DNA from: Hermatobates lingyangjiaoensis
Taxonomy: Eukaryota; Arthropoda; Insecta; Hemiptera; Hermatobatidae
NCBI GenBank assembly: GCA_026182355.1
Contig: JAPFBL010001928.1
Span: forward strand, 5,403,001 to 5,467,000
DNA length: 64,000 bases
Direction of reading: 5' to 3'
Shown piece by piece: positions 12,370 to 24,511 of the stretch (positions are counted from its first letter, which is position 1; each line of letters starts with the position of its first letter). Position numbers and translations under genes: made by a program. The notes below the pieces were generated by a model, which saw nothing but the letters and a program-made list of their open reading frames with translations, searched no databases and was not told the DNA's origin.

Positions 12370-13545
12370 TAAATGTCTGTTGCTTTCGATGGTATGATGG
12401 ATTTATCTCACAAAATGCTCTAACCAATCTATCTATTGCACTCTTGAGCAAAACTAATTATCAGTTGTGAATTATTATGTTTATGTATCAAAGTATCTTT
12501 GGAATACTTCAAAATATTGAAGTGTGAGGAATCGACTCTTTCTTCAAGAAAGAAGAGTTATGTTTCTTGACAAATATCCAGTTTTTTCACCATTCTAGTC
12601 TAATAGTTCATATATATTAGGTTTAAAAATGTCAAGCTTCCAGCTATAAAAGTTTTAACTTATGCTGAATAGCCGTAATTCACTTTGATTTGAGTAAAAC
12701 TGGCTGATATTTTTTCAGTATTATACAATATCAGATTATACAATACTATTATACAGATTATTATACAATATTTTTCAATATTATTTTTTCACTATTATAT
12801 TTTTTCTCAATATACATTCATAGTAACGTTATAGTAGACTATAGCACGCAGGAAAAAGATAACACAAAGCTCAGAGTGAATTAAAATATATTATTTTGAT
12901 TAATGGAATTAATAATTAATAAAGTGATTATTAAATACTAGAAAGCCATAAAATTCCCAATATAATAATTCTATAAAAAACCCAAAATTTAAAACATAAT
13001 TTATATTTGAATACATTCTTTGAAGAATAATAAATGTAATAATCCTACATCTTAAATTAAAAATTATCATATAACAACATTTCTTTTTAGATATTTCTGA
13101 CATTTTTCAGACAAAATAAGAATATTTTCAAGTTTTAAATGGAAAAATTCGTCTTAAATATTCAATGTGGAAGGAGGTGAGATAACGACATAACAGATCC
13201 ACTGGCTATTGTACACAATCAATGTTGACCGCAAGAGATTATTTCGTACCACGAAATGTACACTTTCGTGTTTAAAAAATATGTTATTACTGCTGCAGTT
13301 CTACTATTGATATTATATGCATCAGTGACGTGATGTACATCATATATAATGATGTACTTATCAATGATATATATTGATAAGTAGAACAATCACTATCTGT
13401 ACTACATCCTTAAATGAATGACTAATAATGATCTCTCATGTAGATAATTATATTATTTCTAAATGGAGCATTATATATTATATACTCATGAGGTATGATA
13501 CTGTCTACTTATAGTAAAGCGGGTGTAGGCCATTCCAGATTTTTA
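12370..13545 (+). repeat. Dispersed repeat H, long copy 2
   Basis: Same landmark order as the previous copy and same orientation, ~150 bp downstream. It ends GTGTAGGCCATTCCAGATTTTT. A local TATTATACAATA expansion at about 12720-12800 is not in copy 1. The pair is either a tandem segmental duplication or two nearby insertions of one family. The 150-bp spacer does not obviously belong to either copy, which favours separate insertions or later decay. Confidence 0.75.
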
Positions 13546-14326
13546 ACTCGAGTTATACTTCAAATGTTATTTTATGAAATGTTATTATCTTCAATTGATT
13601 TTCAAAACGTTTCTGCAATAATAGGTTTAAAACGATGTTGAGTTAGGATGCAATCCAATACGTTTGTTGTCTTATTAGTAGATAATTTCCATTGAAAATA
13701 ATTCTGTTGACAATAGATTTCCATTAAATGAATTACAATGCTCTCGTAATATATATACCAGCTATTTGACAGCAAAGTGAATTTGAGTGTACATAAATGT
13801 AGTAGCTATCAGTCTACCAATAAATATTGTCATAAAGTGAATGGCTTATTGAATTAGTTTGATATTAAAGAACCACCTACATGACGCAAACGCACAAAAT
13901 CTGGACTAGTTTCAACAATAATATAATCAAAAAACAAACTGGTTAACAACATAATGATATTTGGCTCCTCATAAGCTTTCACATGCAATCATAAGTAAAA
14001 ATTATATTACATTTTATTGGAAAAAATAATTTTTTTGTTGTTTTGAAGAGTTGAAATTTTTTTTAATTTTTTCTTTCTCAGATTAAATTACGAATATATT
14101 CTTTATACCGCTGTCTTAATGTTCTATCTATTTATCCAATATAGTGGTGCCCAAAATCATTGCATCCTATCCTCTCATTTCAATTGTTTATTATCACTAT
14201 TTAAATATTTCAGTCGAGTGAACTTCACTTCGCATAACTATATCTTTTAAGCGAAGCTTAGCGGGCGACTTCTTCTAGCGTTGTAATACAAAAACAACTT
14301 GAGTCAGTTTTTTTGTATGTGTTTTT
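13546..14326. other. No gene recognised
   Basis: AT-rich leader into the tandem array. A small inverted motif (GCGAAGCTTAGCGGGCGACTTC area, 14250-14275) is the only GC-rich patch. Confidence 0.4.
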
Positions 14327-14662
14327 GTTTGTAGTTTTAACTTGTGGGTCTTATATATTTTCATGATTTGTACACTGTTTCTGTTAGTAGTTTTACCTTG
14401 TGGGTCTTATATATTTTCATGATTTGTACACTGTTTCTGTTTGTAGTTTTAACTTGTGGGTCTTGGATATTTTCATGATTTGTACACTGTTTTTGTTTGT
14501 AGTTTTACCTTGTGGGTCTTATATATTTTCGTGATTTGTACACTGTTTTTGTTTGTAGTTTTAACTTGTGGGTCTTAGATATTTTCATGATTTATACACT
14601 GTTTCAGTTTGTAGTTTTAACTTGTGGATCTTAGATATTTTCATGATTTGAACACTTTTTTT
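14327..14662. repeat. Second 56-bp tandem array, 6 copies
   Basis: Six units of exactly 56 nt start at about 14327, 14383, 14439, 14495, 14551 and 14607. Each begins GTTTGTAGTTTTAACTTGTG and contains TTTTCATGATTTGTACACTG. The sequence is unrelated to the 141-867 array despite the identical period. Confidence 0.93.
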
Positions 14663-15419
14663 TGGAGTAGGAGATATTTTAACGATGTTTCATCCGTAAC
14701 TAATAGTCTGATTTATAATTGTGTCGAAAGTGTATTATAACATGTTTACATTTTTATTACTTGAATGATATATCGTTGAGGAGACGGTGTATTAATTTCT
14801 TCATTAAGTGTTTACTGGTTGGTAGTGAGTAGGGGAATATGGTGAAAGAGCAAGTTGAAATTGGAAAGGAAGTTAAGTAGACGTCAGTGTGAACACTCTA
14901 ACTGACAAGGACAGTGACAAATTAGGGCCTCTAACTGCTTGGAAGGACTAGTCGTGGAAAATATAAATGTTACCTATAACTGCCCCATTTACTCAAACAT
15001 CGCATCCCATGTCAGACTTGAGTTAACTCACAGTCGGGGATGGTGCAGCGCAATTAGACTTGCTTAACAACCCTTGTCACCAATTACTCTTAAGCGATCA
15101 ACTCGTTAATTCTGCTTCCTAATGGCTTCTCTTCATCAGCAAAGCAAACTAACACAACTCCAGTACATATATTTTTCGTGACAAATTTAATTCTTATATT
15201 GCCAATTAAATGTTAGTTCCTATTATCATCACAGAGGCAGTATAAATAAAATCATAATTAAATTGATCATATCATGTTGGCCTTCTCACAACTAGTCCAT
15301 TTCCAAGGGTAACTGTTTTAAAGCCCTCTGTTTTGTGTTATAACGTCCCAGATTGTATGCGAATTTCACATAACCATATCTTGACATAAAAGATTTCTGT
15401 ATTTAGCTAGGTTAGGTCA
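14663..15419. other. No gene recognised; moderately GC-richer
   Basis: 14.85-15.15 kb is less AT-rich than its surroundings but has no ORF or RNA signature that I can support. Confidence 0.35.
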
Positions 15420-15718
15420 GGTTATGTTGCAGTAGGCTTTCCAGAAGGGAACAATCATAGGCCGAACATTAGTCCTTTGTAATACCACACAAGGAAGATT
15501 GATTTCCATTGGGAGTCCTAAATTTTGTCTAACTTCTGTGCATTTAGAGTAGGGATCTTTTAATGTGTAATTGACATCGTACAAGCTTGGGGCCAACGTG
15601 CTCAGATTTATTCACCTCTCGTGTGAATAAATAGAGAGCTAGAGTGTGTGGGTACTGAACCTCTGGACCTAGAAGTCCAGAGCCGAGCACGTAAGCCACA
15701 GGGCTACCCTGGCTCACA
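15420..15718 (-). mobile_element. tRNA-derived SINE, copy 2 (reverse, diverged)
   Basis: On the minus strand it begins GTGAGCCAGGGTAGCCCTGTGG and has the B-box-like GGTTCAGTACCC, the AGATCCCTACTCTAAATGCAC block and the GGGAACAATCATAGGCCGAAC-like end shared with copies 1 and 3. The ACGTTAAACC segment is eroded. More diverged than the other two. Confidence 0.75.
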
Positions 15719-17640
15719 TTCTTTATGATACTAACAATTATAATATAATATTATTTTATTCAACTATTATTCAGATAGAAATATTTAAATATGAGAAAAA
15801 TCATAAATCAATCTTCCAACTTCAACAATGTTTGTATTCCATCTATCTTAAAAAAAAAAAAAAAATTGACCAGTTTTTCAATAAACTATCTAAGCCTATT
15901 TTAATTTGTTTTTATAAATTCTCAGAGCTTGTTAGATATATCAGAAAAAATTCTACATTCGGAAATAGAATAACTTTTGGGAACCGTTTTATATGAAAGA
16001 TCTAACCGACCTGGGATATTTATTCAGTTAGTATCTACATATCAATAATTTATTTTTATGCGACTGCACTTGTGCCTCTGATCTATAAACCATAAGATGA
16101 TTCAAGTTTTCTAGACTAGCCAAAGACTCTTAGTGACATCAACATACCGTTAACGCCTCTAAATCTCTTCTTCTGGTAGGAAGAGAATGTTTAATATTGA
16201 ATGGTATACTCATTCCCATTATCGCTCAGTTATATAACAAGCAAATTATCAAAAAAACTTAGGTGATTTATATAATATATTTTAATCGGATAGAGGGATG
16301 ATCTTAAATAAATGTATTAAATAAAGTATATAACAGAATATGGAAAGTAAAATATTAAAAAAAAAACTCAACCAAGAGTAACATTCTCATGATGATAAGG
16401 AAACATTTTAAAAACTTTATTGCTAAAGTAAGAAGTTCTTTTACAAACAAGTGTAACAAAGATCTCTACTTTCTATTCAACATTTTCAGCATCAATTTAT
16501 ATAATTCACAGAAGGTTTTAAGCGTAAATTTAACAAACTGATTAATAACTTTAAAGCACTCCTGGCATTGCTGAATATCAAATGAGAATTTTCAATATTA
16601 AACTAATTTTTCTGCAATGCTTCGGAAAATTGCTTTTTCTGTGAATCATCATTTTTTTTTATTAGAATTAATTACAAAGTTAATATAAATTGAATTATGG
16701 TTTAAATGTTACGGTTTATTGAATACCATGATTGTAATAACAAATGAAATAGCAGATATTACATCAGAATATAAATCACAATGAAGTTTTTAACCAAACA
16801 TAATTAGAATTAGGCGTTATTAATCAGTAGGAGTATATAAATGCTACAAAAACTTTGATTTGTTTTTTGTTAATATAGAATAATTGCAGAGTTTAATAAT
16901 TTAATGTTTCAAAATTTATCTCCCCATTAACTTGATGTTTAAAATGGACCGCCGTTGGCACAGTGTTGAAAACCAGTCTCTTAATGACGGTTCAGCTGTT
17001 TGTAAGGTACATAAAACAGCTGTGAGACATTTAAAAGAGTTCCCTTAAAAAAGGACAGGGCTGAAAACTCGTCCAATGGAGAAGACAGAATACAAGGTAA
17101 CAAGGCATTCATAGTGATATAATTACATTACTTAAACTTACAAAGGTAGTATGGATATTCAACATAAATATATACTATACTAATTGGTAAACTTGATATA
17201 TTGGGATGTTTGCTTCCAACGCGTAGCTACAATTAAGGGTTGTACCTGCAGTGCTCTGCTAGGGTTGAACAAGTTTGTTAATTTCTTAATTCTTCTTTAA
17301 TTCAGTTACGAATTAAATATATATCGTTAAGTAAGAATCTTTAACATTTGTACAAATAGTCATTCAGTACAAAAAATTATATACACCTTTTTTGTATTAT
17401 TAACTAAATTATGTGCTGATATATAATGATCCAATAATCTGAATTATTTTCCGAAGTTAATTCTATAGAAAACGTAAAGAATCATTAAAAGCTGCTAAAT
17501 AGGATTTAGAAAAAAGTATTTTTGATGAAATTAATTTGGCACAATTGATAAACTTTATTATTAAGCCAAGTTAATATATTTACTTAAAAAAAATTAGTAA
17601 AGTTTTCATTCAAAACTAAAATTTGTTATTATTTTGTAAA
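15719..17640. other. No gene recognised in 1.9 kb
   Basis: AT-rich sequence with homopolymer runs (poly-A at 15850). Nothing gene-like was seen. Confidence 0.4.
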
Positions 17641-18250
17641 GTGAAATATTAGTTAGAGAGAGAGAGAGTGAGGAAATGGTGGAAATATATACAAAGGTTT
17701 GGGCAGGCCAGGTTGTAGGGCAGCATTTCCATCACGTGGGATAGCTGCATTAGGGGATGAAGAGGTCGTATTCTTGATGCTTCACATCACGTACGCTTAC
17801 TCTGTTTCTGAATCACGGACAGACGTTATTCGCTTTTTCCTATATCCTTCCCCTCCCCCCCCCCCCTTCCCTTCCCATCCTTCTTGCATCATCCCACCAA
17901 ACCCATAGAAGTCGACAAAGAAAATTGACCTTGTATATTCCAGCAAAACTAAAGCAGGCAAAAACTCATTTCTGCCATAGTAGAGAGGCTGCCATCTGCA
18001 TGGGGCTTCTTTTTTTTTTTGGCTACAATGATTCTCTTATCACCACAACGACGTAGTGTCACTTTTGCAAATCTCTTCCCTTCTTATTATACCCCCATCC
18101 ATCGACTATTTCTTGTTCCTCATTCCAGTTGTAGACCTCAATTGTTACTCCTTCCAGTTTCTGCTTTAATGCCAGCTTTATAATGACTCATGTTGAAACA
18201 TAGTACTCTTCTTACTATCCTCTTCATTCGTATTAGTATTCCACCCATGT
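17641..18250. other. GC-richer patch with (GA)n and poly-C
   Basis: Starts with a GAGAGAGAGAGAG tract, then ~600 nt of comparatively GC-rich DNA with a 14-nt C run at 17855-17868. A 69-codon + frame (17699-17908) ends in a proline-rich tail encoded by the C run. No homology is recognised, so I do not call it a gene. An untranslated or first exon is conceivable. Confidence 0.3.
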
Positions 18251-18833
18251 TCTATACATATTTGTATTATTTACAAAAAAAATGAGACTAGTATTTTACA
18301 ACTACAACAAAGAAAACAAATTTTTCAATTTATATACTTTATAATTAGAAAAAGTAGGAAAAGTACGAAGTCAAACAAATCAGTACTACTCGTTTCTCTG
18401 GTCAACACTGCATTTAGAGTTCCAAAGATGATATATTTATGCTTTATTTACCTTACTTCTCTTCTTTATGTGATTTTTTTTGTATTTTTTCTCTATTTTA
18501 TGAGTAACTTTCATTCATTTAAACAATTATTATTATTATCATTATTATTACTATGATCTTCATTTTTTGTACCTTTCTTCATAAATAATTGGTTTGTTTA
18601 CACATCAAAATTAAGTAATAAAGATTATGCATTTTTTAGTTATTTTACATTAACCAGACGCATGCATAATTTATCAGATCAGTCTTTGGCGCAAAACTAA
18701 ATATCATTCAAATAGTTTGCCATGACCAGGGCCATTTTTCTAATAACTTTATTTGAAGTGTACTGCACTCTAATTGGCACCATTTTTACCTTTAAATTTT
18801 TTATCCTTATATTTTTTCTGGTCAAAGTCTTGA

Positions 18834-18836
<3 letters not shown>

Positions 18837-18864
<28 letters not shown>

Positions 18865-19290
18865 CTTTTTATTATATTATATATAATATATTTAATATAT
18901 TTTATATTATATATATTTATTTTATTATTATTTTTTTATTATTTTCTTTTTTTAAAATATTTAATTTATAATTTTTAATTTTATATTTTTATCTATTGTT
19001 TTTGCTTTCTCCGTTCTCCGACGTTTAGTGCCTAGCTCCTTTTTTACGCTAGTGCTGCTCTCTTCGGTTGACTCTTTATTTCTTCATTCGCGCTCCGTTC
19101 TTCGACGTGGGGAGATCTCTCTCACTTTCCTCTCTTAATTATCTCTGATGTACGACAACATTCGAACATTTATTCCTGTAAGTTTTCTTCCTTATTGTCT
19201 TTTCTGTGTCGTCTTGATGTGTAATTTAAAGTTACTATATATTATATATATATATTTATATATTATATATATAATTATTATATTATTTCT
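18837..19290 (+). mobile_element. PLE terminal repeat, family I, copy 1
   Basis: A (TA)n tract at 18840-18866 leads into a T-rich stretch, then a block with GTGCCTAGCTCCTTTTTTACG, GGGGAGATCTCTCTCAC and, at 19143-19164, a decayed hammerhead-like core (CTGATGTACG...TTCGAACA), followed by CCTGTAAGTTTTCTTCC and another TATATA-rich tract. The same order occurs at 33.34-33.70 kb with an intact core. No coding part is attached. Confidence 0.7.
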
Positions 19291-19339
19291 GACTGTACGT
19301 TACTTTTTAATTTAAAATGATTATGATTATTTTTAATTT

Positions 19340-19660
19340 TATAATTAAACTCTATTCCGACGTTTCGATTCTATTCAAAAATCTTTCATCAGAGGTATTG
19401 GCATAGACTTTCTTTTCACTTTCATAGTATGCTTAAACTATTCGAGTTGACCTTTTATTAAATCTTCATTCTGCAGTCGGTTTTACGACTGGAGAGTCGT
19501 ATTACGGTTTCATTGAAGTACTTTAATGCATTACTAGTTCAGAAATGAAAATGTAATAGTTCCTTCAATTGCCAATACTCCTACTTATGCCTATGAAAAA
19601 GATTTTGAATAAAATCGAAACGTCGGCAATGAGAGTTTGAATTAAAAAGTGGAAGAAACT
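19340..19660. mobile_element. PLE terminal repeats, family F, inverted pair
   Basis: Two inverted ends flank ~200 nt of unique sequence. The left end (minus strand, core 19363-19392) reads CTGATGA, a GATT/AATC hairpin, then GAAACGTCGG, a complete hammerhead-like core. The right end (19591-19620, +) has a decayed box (CTATGAA) but an excellent GATTTT/AAAATC hairpin and GAAACGTCGG. It continues into a GAGAGTTTGAATT and CTGACCGCATCCCG segment shared with the copies at 22.5 and 50.9 kb. Confidence 0.7.
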
Positions 19661-19694
19661 GACCGCATCCCGATCAATCATTTTTTAGTTATAT

Positions 19695-19880
19695 ATATAT
19701 ATACTTTTTCGATGAAAATACGATCCGAAATGGACAAATACACTTCAATGTACGTAAAGAAACATAGAGAAATTAAAAACACAAACTTACAGTCTGTAAT
19801 TTTTGGTTGAACCGTATTCAGGAGAGATAAGAGAGGGAAACCAAGCGCACTGGTACAGAGACAATTACGCTTACAAGTAA
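19695..19880 (-). mobile_element. PLE family A terminal fragment
   Basis: Diverged match to the end of the full PLE at 42.6-45.6 kb: ATACGATCCGAAA, AAGAAACATAGAGAAAT, CTTACAGTCTGTAA, AGGAGAGATAAGAGAGGGAA, ACCAAGCGCACTGG. It abuts (TA)n at 19690-19701. No coding part. Its core (rc CTGAATACGGTTCAACC) is mutated. Confidence 0.8.
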
Positions 19881-22259
19881 GTATATAGTTGAGCAAGTAA
19901 GCTTGCTCAAGAGTCAGAGGCTCTAACTCACTCTTCTTCCATGCACCTGAAGGACAGACCGTTAATGTGGTATATGCAGAAGCACTTACTTAACACTGTA
20001 CTAATAATGATAAATTCTACTATTCTATGACTTTTAATAATATTTTTGAAATATCACGCATTACTTTTGAATTTTTGTAAAATACTCGTCAAAGACGGGA
20101 ACATCTTCTAGTAAATGTGTGAATTATTTGTTCTCTAGTTTTATCAATGTGTTATCTACCAAGTTGAGTGCAAGTCGCTACAGATTGTTAGACATATTAA
20201 ACACTAATTTCTGATGAGCACAACATAATAGAGATGTGTACATGATTTTTATGTTTTTTATTAATTGAGAGAAACCTTTTGTAGGAAGACATTTTTAATA
20301 CATTTTTATTACTCTTTAAATTGGCTTATATATTTTGATTGGGTTCGTTAAAACCGTTACATTAGTTAGAATAAATGGATGGTGGTAATTTCCCAGTTGG
20401 GTGAATAAGGGACGTCGTTTTGATGTTATTGGGTTTGTGTTGAGGTGAATGGATCAGGTTATGTTCTGAATATCAAAGACGGCCGGGGTCTATCTGGGAC
20501 GTCCTGTTTCGTATACCAGCCGCACCGCAGGGCCAGATTATATTTGAAACTTCCCCCCCCCCACTACTCCCTTTCACAACCACTTTCCCCCCCCCCCCCC
20601 ACTCTTTCAATCTCCATTCCATTCCATCTTGATTCCAGTGTCAGAAATCACACTCTCACACTACTTCAAACAACCGACTGATCCACTTCTTTGTACGAAA
20701 TCACACTTTAAACAGAAAAAAAAGACCCTTGTCATCACTCTATGGTTTTGAATAACTGATATACTTATAACTTATATCTATAATAAGTTATAGTTATAAT
20801 ATCTTATAACTATGAATAACTTATTCGGTGTTTTTTATGCGTTTTTTTTTACAATGACTAGTTACTCATTGGATCAAAGACAATACATCTACAAATACAA
20901 ATCGACTAAACCTATACGAATTAAAAGAGCTCAGTATCTTTGCCAAGATATTGGTACTTTTAAAGAACTAAAAATTTTGATAAAAGAAATCAATCTAGTT
21001 TTGAATTGTTAACTCGATACAAACAGGTGCGTTGGAAGGTGGGTCCCCAAGACTGACATACATGAATTCTCTAAGTATTGTTTTCTCCAATCAAACAACC
21101 CTTCACCCTGTATTCTCATATTTTGTTATGAACGTTATAAGACTGTGAATATGAACCGTTGAGGTTTATATTAAATGAAAATAAAACATATTGACTTTTC
21201 AATGTTTAAAACAATTAAAATGATTTGAGGATAGAGTAAAATATGCTATCCAAAGAGCTTTTGTTCGGGGAAGTATAAATCATTGCCTTTGTTGTAATAA
21301 GGGATGTTTTAATTTACGACCTATTACGCTTACGCTTATCTAAGATTCTTATCTTATCAACTTATCCTGTTTTATTCTCGGCCTTTTGAGTAAGTGAGCA
21401 TATTATCTTAATTGGCTAATCAATCATCTCATGCGCTGAAAGAGATGTATAAGATATTCCGATCAACCAATTCAACTAACAGCAAGTGATTAATCATTTT
21501 TGAACTCGTAGGCAAAAGTGTTATATGAGTTTATCGTAACTACAGAAAAGTAGAATGCAAAACATAGGACCCTTTGATTGGTGATATGATGTTAATCTAA
21601 GAAGATAAAATACTACCGCTGAATTGATAGAGCAGTAAAACTACTCTACTGTACAGTATAGAGAACGCTATAATCACATACAACAGAGAGAAATAGAAAT
21701 CTGACTCCCAACTATGTGTTTCTCTTAAAAAGTGAGTCTTCCACATTAATAAAAAGTCCCATCAGCTAAATCACTAGCTTCTTTAGAATAGATCTTCTTT
21801 AATCATTAAACAATCAATATTTGTGTGTTTGTACGTCTGGAATGTTTTTTTAAACAAATTTAAGTTTATGATTGTTTTCTATAGTTTAGTTTGTAAGATG
21901 TTAAGATTTTCCAAATTTATATTTGGCCATGATCAAACTCATTTGTTATCAGCTTTATTCTAAGTAGGTTCCTGATTAGTTTGGAGGCCAAGGCTTTCAA
22001 AGGATGGAGTATGTCAAATTGTATATTCTGTGATGGAAAATAGGAATGACAATGGAATAGTGAAGTCTTGTGCTGTTCACTTTAGACCACAATGAACAAT
22101 AGTTTAACTCAATACATGTTCAATCATTTTTACTTACTTTACACTTTTATTGAAGTTTCACCCTCCTTAGCTAAAACTGTTGGTATACTTGTGTCCATCA
22201 TTATGTAAATATGAGTCAGTTGTTCCTTTAGAAATAATTTTGCAAAATTAGATCGGTAT
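19881..22259. other. No gene recognised; GC-richer patch with C runs
   Basis: Mostly AT-rich. 20.40-20.70 kb is GC-richer, with C runs of ~10 and ~14 nt at about 20551 and 20588. A GTTGAGTGCAAGTCGCTACAG segment at 20165 is a weak match to the repeat H terminus. The 66- and 78-codon ORFs show no domain. Confidence 0.4.
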
Positions 22260-22394
22260 ATATTTATAAGTTGCCTCTTATAAGAGTCACCGCTCTACCT
22301 TCCTGCTGGACTCTTTGCCTACTGAGGACGACGATGGTCGAAATATAGAAGTGAGTTATTACTTTGTCTATCTGTGTACTACCTTCTTTTTAAT

Positions 22395-22432
<38 letters not shown>
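22260..22432 (+). mobile_element. Solo PLE terminal unit (J/G-like)
   Basis: A core at 22322-22343 reads CTGAGGA, a GAC...GTC hairpin, GAAA, then TATAGAAGTGAGTT, the spacing and tail seen in families G, J and K. It ends against (TA)n at 22400-22432. Only a solitary terminal unit is present. Confidence 0.6.
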
Positions 22433-22437
<5 letters not shown>

Positions 22438-22468
22438 TATTGATAAAAGTATCGACCGTGGAATAGAA

Positions 22469-22658
22469 ACAAAACTAAAATTTGTCGGGACTCGGTCAGT
22501 TCTTCAGGTTCAAATTAAACTCTCATTGCCAACGTTTCGGTTTTTATTTAAAACCTTTTTCATAGGCAGAAGTATAAATTTATATTCCAAAACCGAAACA
22601 ATGAGAGTTTAATTTGAACCCGAAGAACTGACCGAGTCCCGATAAATTTTAGTTTTGT
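22469..22658. mobile_element. PLE family F palindrome
   Basis: 60-nt arms (22469-22528 and 22599-22658) contain GGGACTCGGTCAGTTCTTC and its complement. Only the left arm keeps the core region (22534-22564 on the minus strand: CTATGAA box, GGTTTT/AAAACC-like hairpin, GAAACGTTGG). It ends at (TA)n on the right. Confidence 0.75.
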
Positions 22659-22667
22659 ATATATATA

Positions 22668-22851
22668 TGATCAAACCACAATAAGAAATGGGAAAACAAG
22701 ACTTGTTCTTTCAACCGTAACAAGCGGTCTTCGTCAGTCAAAAACCCAACTGACGAAGACCGCTTGTTACGGTTGAAAGATCTTAGTCTTGTTTTCCCAT
22801 TTCTTATTGTGGTTTGATCATTGATTGTTGTTTCACGTGTTTATGTGAAAT

Positions 22852-22891
<40 letters not shown>
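22668..22891. mobile_element. PLE family B palindrome
   Basis: Head-to-head copies of the family B end. The arms (about 22668-22742 and 22745-22820) start TGATCAAACCACAATAAG. Cores: 22709-22737 (-) and 22750-22778 (+), each CTGACGA, ACCG/CGGT hairpin, GAAA, GATCTTAG. The right side continues through the outer end (TTTCACGTGTTTATGTGAAA, itself a hairpin) into (TA)n at 22857-22891. Confidence 0.85.
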
Positions 22892-22893
<2 letters not shown>

Positions 22894-24509
22894 CTGTAAA
22901 AATGAAATATAATTTCGTTTAGTGTAGTATAGTAGGAATGGCAATTTATCATTGTAGGCATCGAAACAAGTTGTTATTTTTTTCCACGATTATAGCCAGC
23001 CTAGCAAATGCTGTATGAAATGTATTAATATTACTCTTATTACATCATAAATATTAAAAAAAAAATTGATTATAACAAAAGGTAATATGACTCCAAAACG
23101 AAAAATACTGAACTCTAAAGATTAAACAAAAAACTCTTTGTTATTATTTTACAATCGCTTTCCTATGTCATGAGAATTGTCAGGGATTGAACAGTTAAAT
23201 GAAGTAGCAAAAAGAATGGATGGCAACTTCAAATGCCTTTCGCACCGAGCGATATTTTTCATAAATACTTAGTAAGTATTTTTCATAAAATTTAGAACAT
23301 AATTGTTTCTACTATAAACAGTCATCATCTAAATATGCTCCTTACTGGACGTAATAACTTTAAAAGACACTTTCTTTATTTCAAAATTACTAACTAAGAA
23401 TACTTATTTCAAAAAATTTTATTATTCAAACACCAAACATATCATTTTATATACTACTCTCCTGTTTTGCCTGAGGCATTATCTTCAAAGAATTTCAATA
23501 TTACTTATAGTCAGAATTGCAATTAGGTTTATATTCCTTTGGATAAATAATTTCAGTACATCACTATCCCAATCAGAAATGTTCTTATTAAGTATGATTG
23601 TTATTCAATTGTGCTATTTATTTTTTAGTTTATATTAGCCACATATTATAATATTTCAAAAATTCAAAAATATTTAGTTAACATCATTTTTGCTATCATT
23701 TATTATTAATTTAATATAAAACTTAATAAATAATAATGAAACGTTTTTATAAACTTTGGAAGTACAACTTTGCATGAGAAAAAAAAGTATCACCTAATTT
23801 TGAATAAATTTATTCAACTGTGCAAGACAAGGATTTGTGGGAAGCCTTTATGGAGGTATCGCTGAATGCCCTTTAAGAGAGCTAGGGGAAGGCTGAGGCT
23901 ATACTCCTTAAAAGTTAGGTTTATTCGAGTTTGGTTAGATTTTACCAAATATATAGACTACTAGTTTATATAAAAATATTTTCCAGCGAGTCGACAGAAG
24001 TGGTCTTACATTTTTAAATACTCTCTACTAAGTAAGCCTATGTCGTCGAGGGTGGGATGATATTTTCCTTAAAAAATTATGTGCGCTTGATGTTAATGAA
24101 GTTATAGTAAACAAAATGTGTACGCAAAAGTGAATAATTTATGAATGGGCGTGTGTTTTTTTTCCACAGTCTAGCAATTGCTAAACCGTAGCGGGTTTTT
24201 AAGACTTTCTGCAACCATTCAATGAAGGGTATTTTTACTAGCTTATCATGTTTGTAATATTACTATATTAATAAAGTGCTTGAATAATACCAGATTACAT
24301 AAATTACTGTTTCATTCCATTTACTAATATGATTGGTAAGATATTTAATTCTTGTTATAAAATTAATTTTATAATGATATTAAGATTTAATCACCTTCAT
24401 TATTAGTTATGATTTGTTTGTCCGATTTTGATTAACAATATATATTACTTATAATGTTTTCATATTAGTAAACCACTCCGAATTTCGTACAAAGAAATTT
24501 GTTGTATCA
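22892..24509. other. No gene recognised in 1.6 kb
   Basis: AT-rich. Nothing gene-like or repeated elsewhere in the window was recognised. Confidence 0.4.
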
Positions 24510-24511
24510 TA

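Noticed and set aside
17699..17908. Proline-rich 69-codon protein
   Set aside because: The proline tail is encoded by a C homopolymer; no homologue pattern and no splice context.
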